DNA of 32,005 nucleotides, taken from Desulfuromonas sp. GTDB lineage: Bacteria > Desulfobacterota > Desulfuromonadia > Desulfuromonadales > Geopsychrobacteraceae. The DNA is taken from assembly GCA_002869695.1 (NCBI GenBank), contig PKUD01000173.1:1-32005 (forward strand), read 5' to 3'. Within the stretch, counting starts at the first letter, position 1; every line of letters begins with the position of its first letter. Made by a program: the position numbers and the translations under genes. The notes beneath the pieces are model-generated. The model did no database searches and was not told the DNA's origin. It worked only from the letters and a program-made list of their open reading frames with translations. Positions 23,900-32,005 of this stretch are shown piece by piece.

Positions 23900-24217
23900 T
23901 TATTTTGTTCTTTTCTCGATGGGCAGACCTGCCCGACGCCAGCCGGTCATATGCCCCTCAAGCAGTTCCAGTCTGACATAGCCGAGCCCGCGCAGAACCC
24001 GCATGGCCAGTTGTGCCCGCGGGCCATGTTCGCAGGTGATCACGATCAGCTGCTGCTTATCCTGCGGAAGCCTGACCAGACGCAAGAGAATTTTCGTGAG
24101 AGGCGCATGCAGCGCCTGCGGGATATGCCCGGAACGGTATTCCAAACCACTGCGGACATCCAGAATTTCTGGGGCGCCACCGGTGGCGAGCTGACGGGCC
24201 AGATGCTGTGCCTGCAT
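23900..24217 (-). CDS. Single-domain rhodanese-like protein
   Basis: A 105-residue rhodanese domain. The CDC25-like active-site loop is CEHGPRA, with cysteine as the sulfur-carrying residue, and LDVRSGLEYRSGHIPQALHAPL is the characteristic upstream segment (residues about 18-39). Members move sulfur or serve as binding modules; the acceptor here is unknown. The ATG at 24217 has GGAGAGATTT upstream; the longer frame to 24262 adds an unusual leader. It is co-directional with rbgA after a 27-base gap and has its own promoter. Confidence 0.88.
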   Translation of the reverse strand: MQAQHLARQLATGGAPEILDVRSGLEYRSGHIPQALHAPLTKILLRLVRLPQDKQQLIVITCEHGPRAQLAMRVLRGLGYVRLELLEGHMTGWRRAGLPIEKRTK

Positions 24218-24272
24218 AAATCTCTCCGGTAAAAGGTTTGCCCCCGGGAACCCCGGTGACAAAGAACCGGTA

Positions 24273-24301
24273 TCTATAGCACTTTGCTACAGAAACGACA
24301 A
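24273..24301 (-). promoter_or_regulatory. Sigma-70 promoter of the rhodanese-rbgA pair
   Basis: Minus-strand TTGTCG (24301-24296), a 17-base spacer and TATAGA (24278-24273), 56 bases before the rhodanese ATG. Confidence 0.5.
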
Positions 24302-24315
24302 TCCTGTCAGTACGA

Positions 24316-24633
24316 TCATTCCCGCTCCCGGCCACAGGACCAGCAGGCGCCGAAATGCCCCTCAAGCCATTCTTGGCACGTGGGGCACTGCCACGGCCCG
24401 GCATCGGATCCGGCCGAGTTCAGCCAGCCATCAAGGAGTAACTTTGCCCGGGGGAACATCTCCTCATCAATCACCCAGAGTTCCGGAAAACATTCCGTCA
24501 TCGGGATTTCCCCCATGGCGACCGCCAGATCCACATTTTTCAGCAGGCAGGCTATCCCCTCTTTCGCCAGAACGGTCTTCAGCAAGCTGGCCTGCGGTCG
24601 CTCCCACAGTCCGAATGTATGCAGCTTTTTCAT
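24316..24633 (-). CDS. DUF2007 domain protein with C-terminal zinc ribbon
   Basis: A 105-residue protein. The N-terminal 70 residues (MKKLHTFGLWERPQASLLKT onward) resemble DUF2007, a ferredoxin-fold domain proposed to bind signals or proteins. The C terminus has a zinc-ribbon arrangement, CPTC and CWSC, about 15 residues apart. Function is not established. The ATG at 24633 has no clear ribosome binding site. It lies divergent to the PilT-like gene across 138 bases in which I could not find a convincing promoter. Confidence 0.75.
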   Translation of the reverse strand: MKKLHTFGLWERPQASLLKTVLAKEGIACLLKNVDLAVAMGEIPMTECFPELWVIDEEMFPRAKLLLDGWLNSAGSDAGPWQCPTCQEWLEGHFGACWSCGRERE

Positions 24634-24771
24634 AACAACAGCATATCAGCTTCGCCGTCGAAGTGGCATAACTTCCTTTAAAGTGAAACAGTTCAAGTAA
24701 TTTGAGATATACAGAGGCATCGGCTCTCTGGTAATCTGATGTTTTATGGATAAAAATATTGGGAGGGTTTC

Positions 24772-26358
24772 ATGGGTCAGAAGAAGAACGATTCAAGCCG
24801 AGACAAACTGGGAGAGCTGCTGATCAGTGAGCACGCGCTGACCAAGGAACAGCTGCAGAATGCTTTGCGCAGACAGAACCAGACCGGAGGACGTCTCGGC
24901 TCAAAACTGGTTGAATTGAACTACATCGAAGCCGACAAACTGGTGGACTACCTGTCCCTGCAGTTAAATCATCCCGTCACCAATTTACTTAAAATCCGTT
25001 TTGACCCGAGGGCCCTGGCCCTGCTGACCTTCGAACAGATGAAAAGCTATCAGGCGATCCCGGTCTGCTTCGACGACCAGAACAGGCTCATTGTCGCCAT
25101 TGCGGAATCGAGCGAAAACGAGCAGTATGCCGAGCTCCCCTTTGTGATCGGCAAACCGATCAAGCCGATCGTTGTTCCGGCCTACCAGCTTACCCTGGCG
25201 TACAAGGAGATCAGGGAGCGGATGAATAATATTCCTGATGACGGGTTCGTGCTGCTCGACCCCTTTTCTCCCGGCGCTTCACGTGCCGCTCAGCTCGCTG
25301 AAGAAAGCTTCCCCCGGATCTGGACGCTCTTCAAAACGCTCAGCACGTCAGGTGCTTCAGACTTGCTGCTGGTGGCCGGAGCCATCCCCAGCCTCAAGAA
25401 AGACAATGAGATCGTCCGGCTTGATGCACCGATCCTGACACCGGAGCAGGCGGAGGTTTATGCCCGCGAACTGATGAGCAAAAGTCAGATGGATTCCTTT
25501 CAGGAATCGAAGGACATCGATTTCGCCCTGACGGATGAGGCCCTCGGTCGCTTCCGGATCAATATCTACTACCAGCGCAACAGCATTTCGATCGCGATCC
25601 GTCATATCATGGAAGACATCCCGACCCTGGAGGAACTCAACCTGCCGGCATGGCTGGAGGGCTATGCCCTCAAGTCACAGGGTCTGATCCTGGTCACCGG
25701 ACCGACCGGCCATGGTAAAAGCACAACCCTGGCCGCAATGATCGACATCATTAACACCAAACGAAAAAGGAACATCATCACCATCGAGGACCCGATTGAA
25801 TATCTCCATCAACACAAAAACAGCAATGTCAACCAGCGCGAGGTCGGCATCGACACCCAGTCTTTCCACAGTGGGCTGAAGCGCATCTACCGTGAGGCAC
25901 CTGATGTCATCCTGATCGGCGAGATGCGCGATCGGGAAAGTATTTCCATAGCACTTGAAGCGGCCGATACGGGACACCTGGTTTTAAGCACCCTGCATGC
26001 AAATAACGCCACCCTTGCCGTCAACCGGATCATTGATGTCTTCCCCGCCCAGCACCAGCAGCAGATCCGCATGCAGCTGGCCGACAACCTGCTGCTCGCC
26101 TTCAATCAGCGGCTGCTGAAAACCGAAGACAACAAACGCCGGATTCCCGCGTATGAAAAGCTCACCAACAGCTACCGGGTGGCCAACATGATCCGTGAGG
26201 GCCAGGCGCATAAAATTCGCACCCAGCTGGTGGGTACGGAAGAGTTCTCTACCCTGGATGTCAGTCTTGCCAACCTGGTCAAACAGCGCAAGGTTCATCC
26301 CGATACCGCCTTCCACTTCTGCCAGGACCAGAAAAACCTGATGGATCTGCTGCGATAA
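24772..26358 (+). CDS. GspE-N/MshEN domain fused to PilT-like ATPase
   Basis: A 528-residue secretion/pilus ATPase. The N-terminal ~130 residues form a GspE-N-type domain (LGELLISEHALTKEQL), which in some relatives binds cyclic di-GMP. The ATPase core has Walker A GPTGHGKST with K316, an Asp box and Walker B GEMRDRES with E384, plus the HLVLSTLHAN histidine box. These core motifs resemble PilT more than PilB. It probably powers retraction of type IV pili or a related motor at the inner membrane. No other pilus gene is nearby. There is a GGGAGGG ribosome binding site and a strong terminator after the stop. Confidence 0.9.
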   Translation: MGQKKNDSSRDKLGELLISEHALTKEQLQNALRRQNQTGGRLGSKLVELNYIEADKLVDYLSLQLNHPVTNLLKIRFDPRALALLTFEQMKSYQAIPVCFDDQNRLIVAIAESSENEQYAELPFVIGKPIKPIVVPAYQLTLAYKEIRERMNNIPDDGFVLLDPFSPGASRAAQLAEESFPRIWTLFKTLSTSGASDLLLVAGAIPSLKKDNEIVRLDAPILTPEQAEVYARELMSKSQMDSFQESKDIDFALTDEALGRFRINIYYQRNSISIAIRHIMEDIPTLEELNLPAWLEGYALKSQGLILVTGPTGHGKSTTLAAMIDIINTKRKRNIITIEDPIEYLHQHKNSNVNQREVGIDTQSFHSGLKRIYREAPDVILIGEMRDRESISIALEAADTGHLVLSTLHANNATLAVNRIIDVFPAQHQQQIRMQLADNLLLAFNQRLLKTEDNKRRIPAYEKLTNSYRVANMIREGQAHKIRTQLVGTEEFSTLDVSLANLVKQRKVHPDTAFHFCQDQKNLMDLLR

Positions 26359-26396
26359 AAAAAGGCCCACCCGGCGATAAGCCGGGTGGGCCTTTT
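26359..26396. terminator. Bidirectional rho-independent terminator
   Basis: A 12-bp GC stem (GGCCCACCCGGC with its complement), extended by A/T pairs, with a 5-base GATAA loop and T runs on both strands. It serves the convergent PilT-like and GSU3473-like copy 3 genes. Confidence 0.95.
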
Positions 26397-26417
26397 GCTG
26401 ACATTTAAGCGTCCAGT

Positions 26418-26612
26418 CTATTTTTTCATCTGCTTGCGGCTTTCCGAGGTGTCGTAGCCACCACGAATCATACTTCTGATCGAATCAACCCCCAGCGAAG
26501 TCCAGTTGATGCGCTGCAGGTCGAAAAAGTCCAAGTCCTCGTAGTGCTCCTCCCGTTCCTCGTTCTGAACGACCTGTAGTCTGCCGTGACGATATCTGAT
26601 CTTAATTTTCAT
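26418..26612 (-). CDS. GSU3473-like small protein (copy 3, divergent)
   Basis: A 64-residue protein starting MKIKIRYRHG. It shares with copies 1 and 2 the N-terminal I.R/M.Y..G pattern, a tryptophan, the SLGVDSIR segment and a GGY near the end, but the middle is acidic and differs. It is therefore a distant member. The ATG at 26612 has AAGGGATCGT upstream; a longer frame to 26630 is less likely. It ends just before the bidirectional terminator, and the BioD-like gene starts upstream on the same strand. Function unknown. Confidence 0.6.
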   Translation of the reverse strand: MKIKIRYRHGRLQVVQNEEREEHYEDLDFFDLQRINWTSLGVDSIRSMIRGGYDTSESRKQMKK

Positions 26613-26674
26613 ACGATCCCTTTCAAACAAACAGCTGATAGCGGTAACCTGGAAATGAGATATCCTAGCACAAC

Positions 26675-27769
26675 TCAGTCGATCAATGCATCAATCGCAT
26701 CAAAATTAAACCTCTCCTCGGCAAGCTTTTTCACCAGCTCAATCTTATGGGTATCTTCCGCGACCAGCTTGGACACGTCATCATTTATAATTTCAAATAC
26801 ATCCGTCGAGGTTCGTCCCGCTCGCATGTATGGAATCCCGCTGCTGTCGATAATCTGCTGGGTAATCCGGCTGATCGGACCAACACCGGGAATGATAATC
26901 CCTGCCAGTCGATCACGATATTCATCAATCTGATAAAGGTTTGCCAGGGTCACCATCAGCTCGTCGCGACTGCTGTTGACAATGACCAATGTGGAATCCT
27001 TGAGCAGACCCGCTACCCGCTGGGCACTGGCTGCTCCGATCTGGATATTGTGGACGATCCGTTGCGCCTCTTCCTCACTGCAGTGCAGTTCGATATCGAG
27101 CACGCTGGCGATCCTTCGCATCGTCGGGTTGGCCAGAATCGGCTGATAATTAAAACCGCCGATCACCTTGAAAGACTCATTCGCGAAGGCCATTCTGAGG
27201 TAATTCAGGGTCTGCTCCCGCTTCTGTGGAATGATTTTGTTGACCAGGGCAGCGCGCACCGGGACCCGTTGTTTCTCAAACAGCGCAAGGTTCATGTAGG
27301 CCGCATCGACAACATTCCCCAGTCCGCCACCGGTCACCAGAAGCACCGAAGCCCCGGCAACCTGAGCAATCCTGGCATTGCTGCAGCCCAGCAGAGAACC
27401 GACCCCGGAGTGCCCGGCACCTTCGATAATCAAAAAATCGTTTTTGGCGTCAAGTTCGGCGATCGCCGAAAACATCTGACTGGCAATCTGGTCGCGGGAT
27501 AGCTCTCCATCCAGGACCTTCCGGGTATCTCCGGGATTGAGAACGAATGGCGACATCAGAGGCAGATCCTCTTCAAGGCCGAAAACTTTGGCCATCAGTA
27601 CGGCGTCCTTGTCTGCGGGATATCCGTCCAGGGATGAGGGTTTTGGTCCAATCGGTTTGATAAAACCGACGCGATCATATTTCTTGCGGGCCATATGCAT
27701 CAGTGAAAGGCTTGTTGTCGTCTTGCCACTGTTCTGGCCGGTCGCGGCAATAAAAAGCTTGCGTGCCAT
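26675..27769 (-). CDS. P-loop NTPase with BioD-like and DRTGG domains
   Basis: A 364-residue protein. The N-terminal half (about 1-200) is a dethiobiotin synthetase/cobyrinate-synthase-like P-loop fold with FIAATGQNSGKTTTS (residues 6-20), the DKDAVLM stretch and the GAGHSGVG loop. The C-terminal half (about 210-335) is a DRTGG-type domain. This architecture occurs at the N terminus of long phosphotransacetylases, but no phosphotransacetylase domain is present here. The small molecule it binds is unknown; it is not expected to be true BioD. The ATG at 27769 has GGAGGAA upstream, whereas the longer frame to 27901 has a non-conserved leader. Confidence 0.85.
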   Translation of the reverse strand: MARKLFIAATGQNSGKTTTSLSLMHMARKKYDRVGFIKPIGPKPSSLDGYPADKDAVLMAKVFGLEEDLPLMSPFVLNPGDTRKVLDGELSRDQIASQMFSAIAELDAKNDFLIIEGAGHSGVGSLLGCSNARIAQVAGASVLLVTGGGLGNVVDAAYMNLALFEKQRVPVRAALVNKIIPQKREQTLNYLRMAFANESFKVIGGFNYQPILANPTMRRIASVLDIELHCSEEEAQRIVHNIQIGAASAQRVAGLLKDSTLVIVNSSRDELMVTLANLYQIDEYRDRLAGIIIPGVGPISRITQQIIDSSGIPYMRAGRTSTDVFEIINDDVSKLVAEDTHKIELVKKLAEERFNFDAIDALID

Positions 27770-27894
27770 GGGGAAATTCCTCCGTCGTCTCACAGGATGA
27801 TTGCTACCTGCATAAATTGACACGTATACAGCTACAGAGCAAGTCCTACTCTGGTTTTCTTGCCAACAAATAAACCCGTAATAGTCAGCTAGAT

Positions 27895-27922
27895 TTGACA
27901 AGTCCCGCCAGAGAGATACCCT
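27895..27922 (+). promoter_or_regulatory. Possible promoter of the exported hypothetical gene
   Basis: TTGACA at 27895-27900, a 16-base spacer and TACCCT at 27917-27922, 28 bases before the ATG. The -35 is perfect, the -10 weak. Confidence 0.35.
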
Positions 27923-27950
27923 TGAAGAAAATCAAACGGCAGGAATAATC

Positions 27951-28586
27951 ATGAGAAATTCAGGACTGGTTTTTTTGTTCGTGCTCCTATTTTTCGTCGA
28001 TTCTCAAGCCGGGGAAACCCTCCAGATTTCCAGCCGGCTCAGCCTGCACTACGATCTCCCGAACGGATGGGTTTCAGCCGCAGAACCTCCCCAGTTTCTG
28101 GTTGATGAGATGGCCGAACACATGGAGCATGAGGCAGCAGCCAAAGGTCGCCACCCAAACAGGAAGCAATTGGAGTCAGCCGCCCGGAAAAGATATTCCG
28201 AGAATGAAGTGCTGCTTTACAACCCGCAATCTTATGCGCACATGAGTCTCGATTTCAGCCAACTGCGCCAGGGAGAAAAGCCACCAAGCCGGGACACGAT
28301 CAAGCTGTCAACCCGCTATGCTGCTGAATCCTTACGGAACGAGGAGGGCGTTACAGATTTGCGAAGCACTGACACTCCGATTGAAATTAGTGGGGCCTGG
28401 TATGCTCATCGGTTTGATTCACACTACAAGCATCACGACAAAACGATGGACTTTATCGGTGTTGTCGGTTTTTCCTCAAGCTACTGGTTCTATTTCTACT
28501 TCACCGATTTTGAACGTGACGAGCAGGACAGAAAACGGGCGGAGACATTTCTCAGTACGATCAGGATCGATACCGCACCCCAATAA
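27951..28586 (+). CDS. Exported protein of unknown function
   Basis: A 211-residue protein with a clear signal peptide (hydrophobic LVFLFVLLFFV) and a probable cleavage after SQA at residue 20. It has no lipobox cysteine, so it is not a lipoprotein. The mature part begins with an LSLHYDLPNGWVSAAEPP segment, a form common in periplasmic proteins of unknown role, and contains an acidic/basic helical stretch at about 45-85. I do not recognise the family. An AGGAATAATC site precedes the ATG. It converges with dxs after 51 bases. Confidence 0.7.
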   Translation: MRNSGLVFLFVLLFFVDSQAGETLQISSRLSLHYDLPNGWVSAAEPPQFLVDEMAEHMEHEAAAKGRHPNRKQLESAARKRYSENEVLLYNPQSYAHMSLDFSQLRQGEKPPSRDTIKLSTRYAAESLRNEEGVTDLRSTDTPIEISGAWYAHRFDSHYKHHDKTMDFIGVVGFSSSYWFYFYFTDFERDEQDRKRAETFLSTIRIDTAPQ

Positions 28587-28614
28587 GGGCCGCCTCCTGG
28601 AAAAGAAGCGGCCC
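28587..28614 (-). terminator. Weak hairpin between exported protein gene and dxs
   Basis: A 7-bp GGGCCGC/GCGGCCC stem with a 14-base loop that follows the exported protein stop directly. It has no adjoining T run, so termination is uncertain. Confidence 0.3.
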
Positions 28615-28637
28615 GGATTCTCGATGGGCAGCAGGCG

Positions 28638-30533
28638 TCAACTGGCCGCGGCTTTGGCTGCACCGCTGACATTCTCAAGGATTTTTTTGACGATCCCGCT
28701 GGCATCGATTCCAAGCAACGCTCTCAATTCTGCTTGAGTCCCCTGCTCGACATACTGGTCAGGGATGCCGATTCTCACCACCGGGCTCATGATCCCCGAA
28801 TCAGACAACAGCTCGAGAACGGACGATCCGAATCCGCCCTGCAGGGCATTCTCTTCGGCAGTCACGACCAGGGGGCTATCGGTGGACATGTTGCAGATCA
28901 GATCAACATCCAGCGGCTTGACAAACCTTGGATCGACGACGGAAACCTCAATCCCCTTGGCGGCGAGCTGCTCCGCTGCAGAAAGGGCTTCTGTCACCAT
29001 TGAGCCAACAGCAAAAACAACCGCGTCCTTGCCTTCGCGCAGAACCTCTCCCTTACCGATCTGCAGTGGTTCAACCGCTCCATCCAGAGCCAGGCCAAGA
29101 CCACTGCCGCGCGGGTAACGATAGGCAAACGGACCATCAAATTGACTGGCAGTCAACATGATCCGCTTGAGTTCAAGCTCATCACGGGGAACAGCAAAGG
29201 TGAGGTTCGGGATATGCCGCAGGAAGGACATGTCAAAAACACCGTGGTGGGTCGGCCCATCGGCGCCAACCAGCCCACCCCGATCCAGGGCGAAGGTGAC
29301 CGGCAGATTCTGAAGACAAACATCATGCAACACGCTGTCGTAAGCCCGCTGTAAAAACGTGGAATAGATGGCAACGACCGGTTTCAAGCCCTGACACGCC
29401 ATCCCCGCAGCGAATGTAACCGCATGCTGCTCGGCAATACCGACGTCGTAAAAACGGTCCGGAAAGGTCTCAGCAAATTTTTTCAGTCCTGTCCCCTCCG
29501 TCATGGCTGCGGTAATCGCGACAATCCGCTCATCCTCCTGAGCAAGGTCGATGAGGGTCTGACCGAAAACCGAGGTATAGGATGCCGCACCCGGCTTCCC
29601 CCCCAGCACCTCTCCGGTGTCAGGATCGAAAGGACCGACCCCGTGAAATTTGGGCGGGTTCTGTTCTGCAGGTGCGAAACCCTTCCCCTTCTTGGTTGCT
29701 ATGTGAAGCAGGACCGGGCCGTCAATGTGCGAGAGGTTGACCAAAGTATCCTCAAGTTCGGCCAGGTTGTGCCCGTTCAGCGGACCGAAATAATCGAAAC
29801 CGAAGGCCTCAAAAAGCATCCCCGGGGTAATAAACCCCTTGAAGGACTCTTCCGCCCGTTTGGCCAGGCTGACCAGATCCTTACCGAAACCGGGAACATA
29901 GCTGAGAATATTCTCCGTTTCCTTCTTGAAACGGACGAACAGATCGGATGACATTTTTTTGCTGAGGAAGGAGGAAATCGCCCCGACGTTAGGTGAGATC
30001 GACATCTCGTTGTCATTAAGGATGACGATCAATTTCTTTTTCAGATGACCCGCATGGTTCAGGCCTTCAAACGCCATTCCTGCGGTCAGCGAGCCGTCCC
30101 CGATAACCGCGATAACCCGGTTGTTATTGCCGAATGTCTCGTTGGCTGCAGCAAACCCGAGTGCGGCGGAAATGGAGGTGCTTGAGTGGCCAACATCAAA
30201 CGCGTCGTGTTCACTCTCCTTGCGCTTAGGGAACCCGCTCAACCCGTTCAACTGGCGCAGGCTGTCGAACTGTTCCAGGCGGCCGGTCAGCAATTTGTGC
30301 GCATAGGCCTGATGGCCGACATCCCAAATGATCTTGTCTTGCGGAGAATTAAAAACACGGTGCAGGGCAATGCTCAGTTCGACAACGCCGAGAGACGAAC
30401 CCAGGTGTCCACCGTTACGGGAAACTGTCTGAATAATCTGCTGGCGCAGTTCATCCGCAAGCTGGGTAAGTTCAGCACTTGTAAACTGTTTCAACTCTGC
30501 AGGCGATTTAAGCTTGGGCAATATCTGTGTCAT
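28638..30533 (-). CDS. dxs: 1-deoxy-D-xylulose-5-phosphate synthase
   Basis: Thiamine-diphosphate enzyme that condenses pyruvate and glyceraldehyde 3-phosphate, the first step of the MEP isoprenoid pathway. The 631-residue length is typical. [15 protein letters not shown] is the diphosphate/Mg site. [10 protein letters not shown] carries a conserved histidine near residue 43, [17 protein letters not shown] is the transketolase-type motif with the catalytic glutamate region, and the C-terminal domain is present. It follows ispA on the minus strand after 123 bases and is the last gene of the xseA-xseB-ispA-dxs cluster. A GAGGAAA ribosome binding site lies about 11 bases from the ATG. Confidence 0.97.
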   Translation of the reverse strand: MTQILPKLKSPAELKQFTSAELTQLADELRQQIIQTVSRNGGHLGSSLGVVELSIALHRVFNSPQDKIIWDVGHQAYAHKLLTGRLEQFDSLRQLNGLSGFPKRKESEHDAFDVGHSSTSISAALGFAAANETFGNNNRVIAVIGDGSLTAGMAFEGLNHAGHLKKKLIVILNDNEMSISPNVGAISSFLSKKMSSDLFVRFKKETENILSYVPGFGKDLVSLAKRAEESFKGFITPGMLFEAFGFDYFGPLNGHNLAELEDTLVNLSHIDGPVLLHIATKKGKGFAPAEQNPPKFHGVGPFDPDTGEVLGGKPGAASYTSVFGQTLIDLAQEDERIVAITAAMTEGTGLKKFAETFPDRFYDVGIAEQHAVTFAAGMACQGLKPVVAIYSTFLQRAYDSVLHDVCLQNLPVTFALDRGGLVGADGPTHHGVFDMSFLRHIPNLTFAVPRDELELKRIMLTASQFDGPFAYRYPRGSGLGLALDGAVEPLQIGKGEVLREGKDAVVFAVGSMVTEALSAAEQLAAKGIEVSVVDPRFVKPLDVDLICNMSTDSPLVVTAEENALQGGFGSSVLELLSDSGIMSPVVRIGIPDQYVEQGTQAELRALLGIDASGIVKKILENVSGAAKAAAS

Positions 30534-30656
30534 TGCTATTCATTTCCTCTTTGTAGTTTTCAGCGGGGCCGGATATGTCAGGCCACTTCCGCGACAAACG
30601 AATGGAACCTATACCAAAAAATAACCTGCTGCGAGACAAAAGCAAGCTGCCGGCGC

Positions 30657-31565
30657 TTAAAAGGAACGATCAACGATATAGCTGGCAATTTCTCGCAAAG
30701 GGCGCGCAGAGCCATCGAATGAATCTAGCGCGGCAAAGGCGAGATCGCGCAGTTCGCGCGCCCGGCCTCGCGACTCAGCCAGACCGATCAGTGCCGGATA
30801 GGTCGCTTTGCCACGTTCTTCGTCGCTGCCGACGTCTTTTCCCAGCAATTCCTGGTCAGCCACGATATCAAGGATATCATCGGCAACCTGAAAGGCCAGA
30901 CCTGCCGCCTGGCCATAACGGACCAGAGCCTGCTGCTGTTCTGCAGACGCTCCGCCGATCAGGGCGCCACATTCAATCGCCGCGCAGATCAGGGCACCGG
31001 TCTTGTGGGTGTGAATATACTCCAGCGTGGGCAGGTCAATCTCCTTGCCTTCAGACTCCATATCAACGACCTGTCCGCCGACCATGCCAAGGGAGCCGGC
31101 ACTTTTAGCCAGGATATGGATGACCTGGCTGCGGGTTTCAGCAGCCAGTCCCTTCGCGAGATTTGAATTGGACAGCAGGACGAACGCTTCAGTCAACAGC
31201 CCGTCACCGGCCAGGATAGCCAGAGCTTCGCCATAAACCTTGTGATTGGTGGGCTTTCCGCGACGCAGATCATCATCGTCCATAGCCGGGAGATCATCAT
31301 GAATCAGCGAATAGCTGTGAATCATCTCGATGGCACAGGCAGCGGGCAGCACCTGTTCCATATTTCCATCAACAGCTTCACAGGCAGCCATCATCAGGAC
31401 CGGGCGCAGCCGCTTCCCTCCGGCAAATACCGAATAGCGCATCGAATCATGAAGGCTTGCAGGCAAGGTGGTGGCCCTGGGCAGGAAACGGTCAAGGGCG
31501 TCCTCGACCATCCTCACCCGCTCCTGCAGATAGGGTTTCAACTGCCAATCTGTCGCATCATTCAT
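30657..31565 (-). CDS. ispA: Polyprenyl (farnesyl) diphosphate synthase IspA
   Basis: Makes farnesyl diphosphate from isopentenyl and dimethylallyl diphosphates, or a longer product in some relatives. The 302-residue protein has the first aspartate-rich motif HDDLPAMDDDDLRRG (about 89-103) and the second DDILD. GGKRLRPVL near 49-57 is the conserved isopentenyl-binding segment. The insertion of two residues between the aspartates of the first motif fits the bacterial type II farnesyl class. The ATG at 31565 overlaps the xseB end by eight bases, with GGGAG upstream; a longer frame to 31655 overlaps xseB and is unlikely. Confidence 0.95.
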   Translation of the reverse strand: MNDATDWQLKPYLQERVRMVEDALDRFLPRATTLPASLHDSMRYSVFAGGKRLRPVLMMAACEAVDGNMEQVLPAACAIEMIHSYSLIHDDLPAMDDDDLRRGKPTNHKVYGEALAILAGDGLLTEAFVLLSNSNLAKGLAAETRSQVIHILAKSAGSLGMVGGQVVDMESEGKEIDLPTLEYIHTHKTGALICAAIECGALIGGASAEQQQALVRYGQAAGLAFQVADDILDIVADQELLGKDVGSDEERGKATYPALIGLAESRGRARELRDLAFAALDSFDGSARPLREIASYIVDRSF

Positions 31566-31782
31566 CGAAGGGCTCCCGGGAAAAACTTCCATCCTCCTGC
31601 TGCTGTAATTGCTCAACTTCAAGTTCCGCCTTTTGCAGGGCCTTGCGGCAAACACTGATATCCTTGACAGCCGTTTTGAATATTTTCATCGACTGGTCCA
31701 GGGTCAGCTCTCCCCCTTCAAGCTGCTCCACAGCCGCCTCGAGATTTTTTATCGCTTCTTCATAGCCGTTCTTGGTGACCAT
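31558..31782 (-). CDS. xseB: Exodeoxyribonuclease VII small subunit
   Basis: A 74-residue helical subunit of exonuclease VII, which degrades single-stranded DNA with XseA. It shows the family pattern YEEAIKNLEAAVEQLEGGELTLDQSM, followed by a second helix with a glutamine-rich tail. GGAG lies upstream of the ATG at 31782. The gene sits 45 bases after the xseA stop and overlaps ispA by eight bases, so these genes are probably translated from one message. Confidence 0.93.
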   Translation of the reverse strand: MVTKNGYEEAIKNLEAAVEQLEGGELTLDQSMKIFKTAVKDISVCRKALQKAELEVEQLQQQEDGSFSREPFDE

Positions 31783-31827
31783 CCATGTACTCCATGAGGT
31801 ATTTGCTCCGAAACACTGCTGTTCATA

Positions 31828-32005
31828 TCATTTTATCTGCACAACCCTGGCGAGCAACTCACCCCGGAGGATGCGCAGACGCAGGACGTCGTCCACTTCG
31901 GCCTGGTCCGGAGACTGTAACAGCGCTCCGCTGCTCTCCAGCTGGACAATAGCATAACCACGCTCCAACACTTTTAAAGGTGAGAGCGCATCAAGCTTTC
32001 CCGCA
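31828..32005 (-). CDS. xseA: Exodeoxyribonuclease VII large subunit, C-terminal fragment cut by the window edge
   Basis: Only the last 58 complete codons are in the window; the gene continues past the right edge. The translated end reads LSPLKVLERGYAIVQ followed by a short tail ending in VVQIK. This is the hallmark C terminus of XseA, whose nuclease domain ends with the LERGYAI motif. The stop is the TGA at 31830-31828. It lies just upstream of xseB on the same strand, which supports the assignment. Confidence 0.88.
   Translation of the reverse strand, partial: AGKLDALSPLKVLERGYAIVQLESSGALLQSPDQAEVDDVLRLRILRGELLARVVQIK

Noticed and set aside
24370-24392. TGGCAC near a possible sigma-54 promoter
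   Set aside because: The required GC-containing -12 element at the right spacing is missing, and it lies inside the DUF2007 coding region.
24634-24771. Divergent intergenic region upstream of the PilT-like gene
   Set aside because: TTGAGA and several AT-rich stretches are present, but no pair has both acceptable boxes and spacing.

Overview
The window is chromosomal DNA with moderately high GC content, densely packed with genes on both strands. It looks like a member of the Desulfuromonadales (Geobacter, Desulfuromonas and Pelobacter relatives). The clues are the order xseA-xseB-ispA-dxs, System II cytochrome c biogenesis (CcsA/ResC plus ResB), a CBS/DRTGG-type manganese pyrophosphatase, multi-PAS histidine kinases, and three small proteins resembling a family I know from Geobacter (GSU3473-like). 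The lineage call rests on recognition alone; no database search was possible. I see no rRNA, tRNA, CRISPR array, insertion sequence or prophage. No stretch longer than about 300 bases lacks a gene.

Left part (1-7400): a family 2 membrane glycosyltransferase and a triple-PAS histidine kinase lie on the plus strand. They converge on a minus-strand operon of sodium/calcium antiporter, DUF3108 exported protein and CBS-DRTGG manganese pyrophosphatase. A small ArsR-type regulator with a strong promoter is divergent from that operon and ends at a clear terminator.

Biotin region (7400-11400): a small tautomerase is followed by a tight minus-strand operon bioW-bioF-bioH-bioC. It starts at an inverted repeat that matches the BirA operator pattern. 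Both pimeloyl supply routes, BioW (pimelate activation) and BioC/BioH (malonyl-ACP methyl ester route), sit in one operon. Divergent from it is a ccsA/resC-resB pair, and the CcsA has an altered WWD haem-handling motif. A receiver-GAF protein with a phosphomimetic receiver follows.

Middle (14400-21000): a RlmI/RlmK-like methyltransferase and a threonine aldolase share an operon. Next come an outer-membrane beta-barrel protein with a GSU3473-like gene, an SprT-like metalloprotein and a second GSU3473-like gene. A truncated gene keeps a good promoter and ribosome binding site but ends inside umuC. The SOS cassette lexA-umuD-umuC follows, with a 20-bp near-perfect palindrome over the lexA promoter that is unlike known LexA boxes.

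Right part (21000-32005): a rhomboid protease with an N-terminal cytosolic extension, a DUF3014 protein, an RbgA/YlqF GTPase with a rhodanese, a DUF2007/zinc-ribbon protein, a chimeric GspE-N/PilT-type ATPase, a third GSU3473-like protein, a BioD-like/DRTGG P-loop protein, an exported protein of unknown function, and the isoprenoid/exonuclease VII cluster xseA(partial)-xseB-ispA-dxs on the minus strand.

The strongest candidates for something undescribed are the lexA-umuDC operator with its adjoining gene fragment, the double-route biotin operon under a BirA-like site, the degenerate CcsA, and the pseudo-receiver GAF protein.
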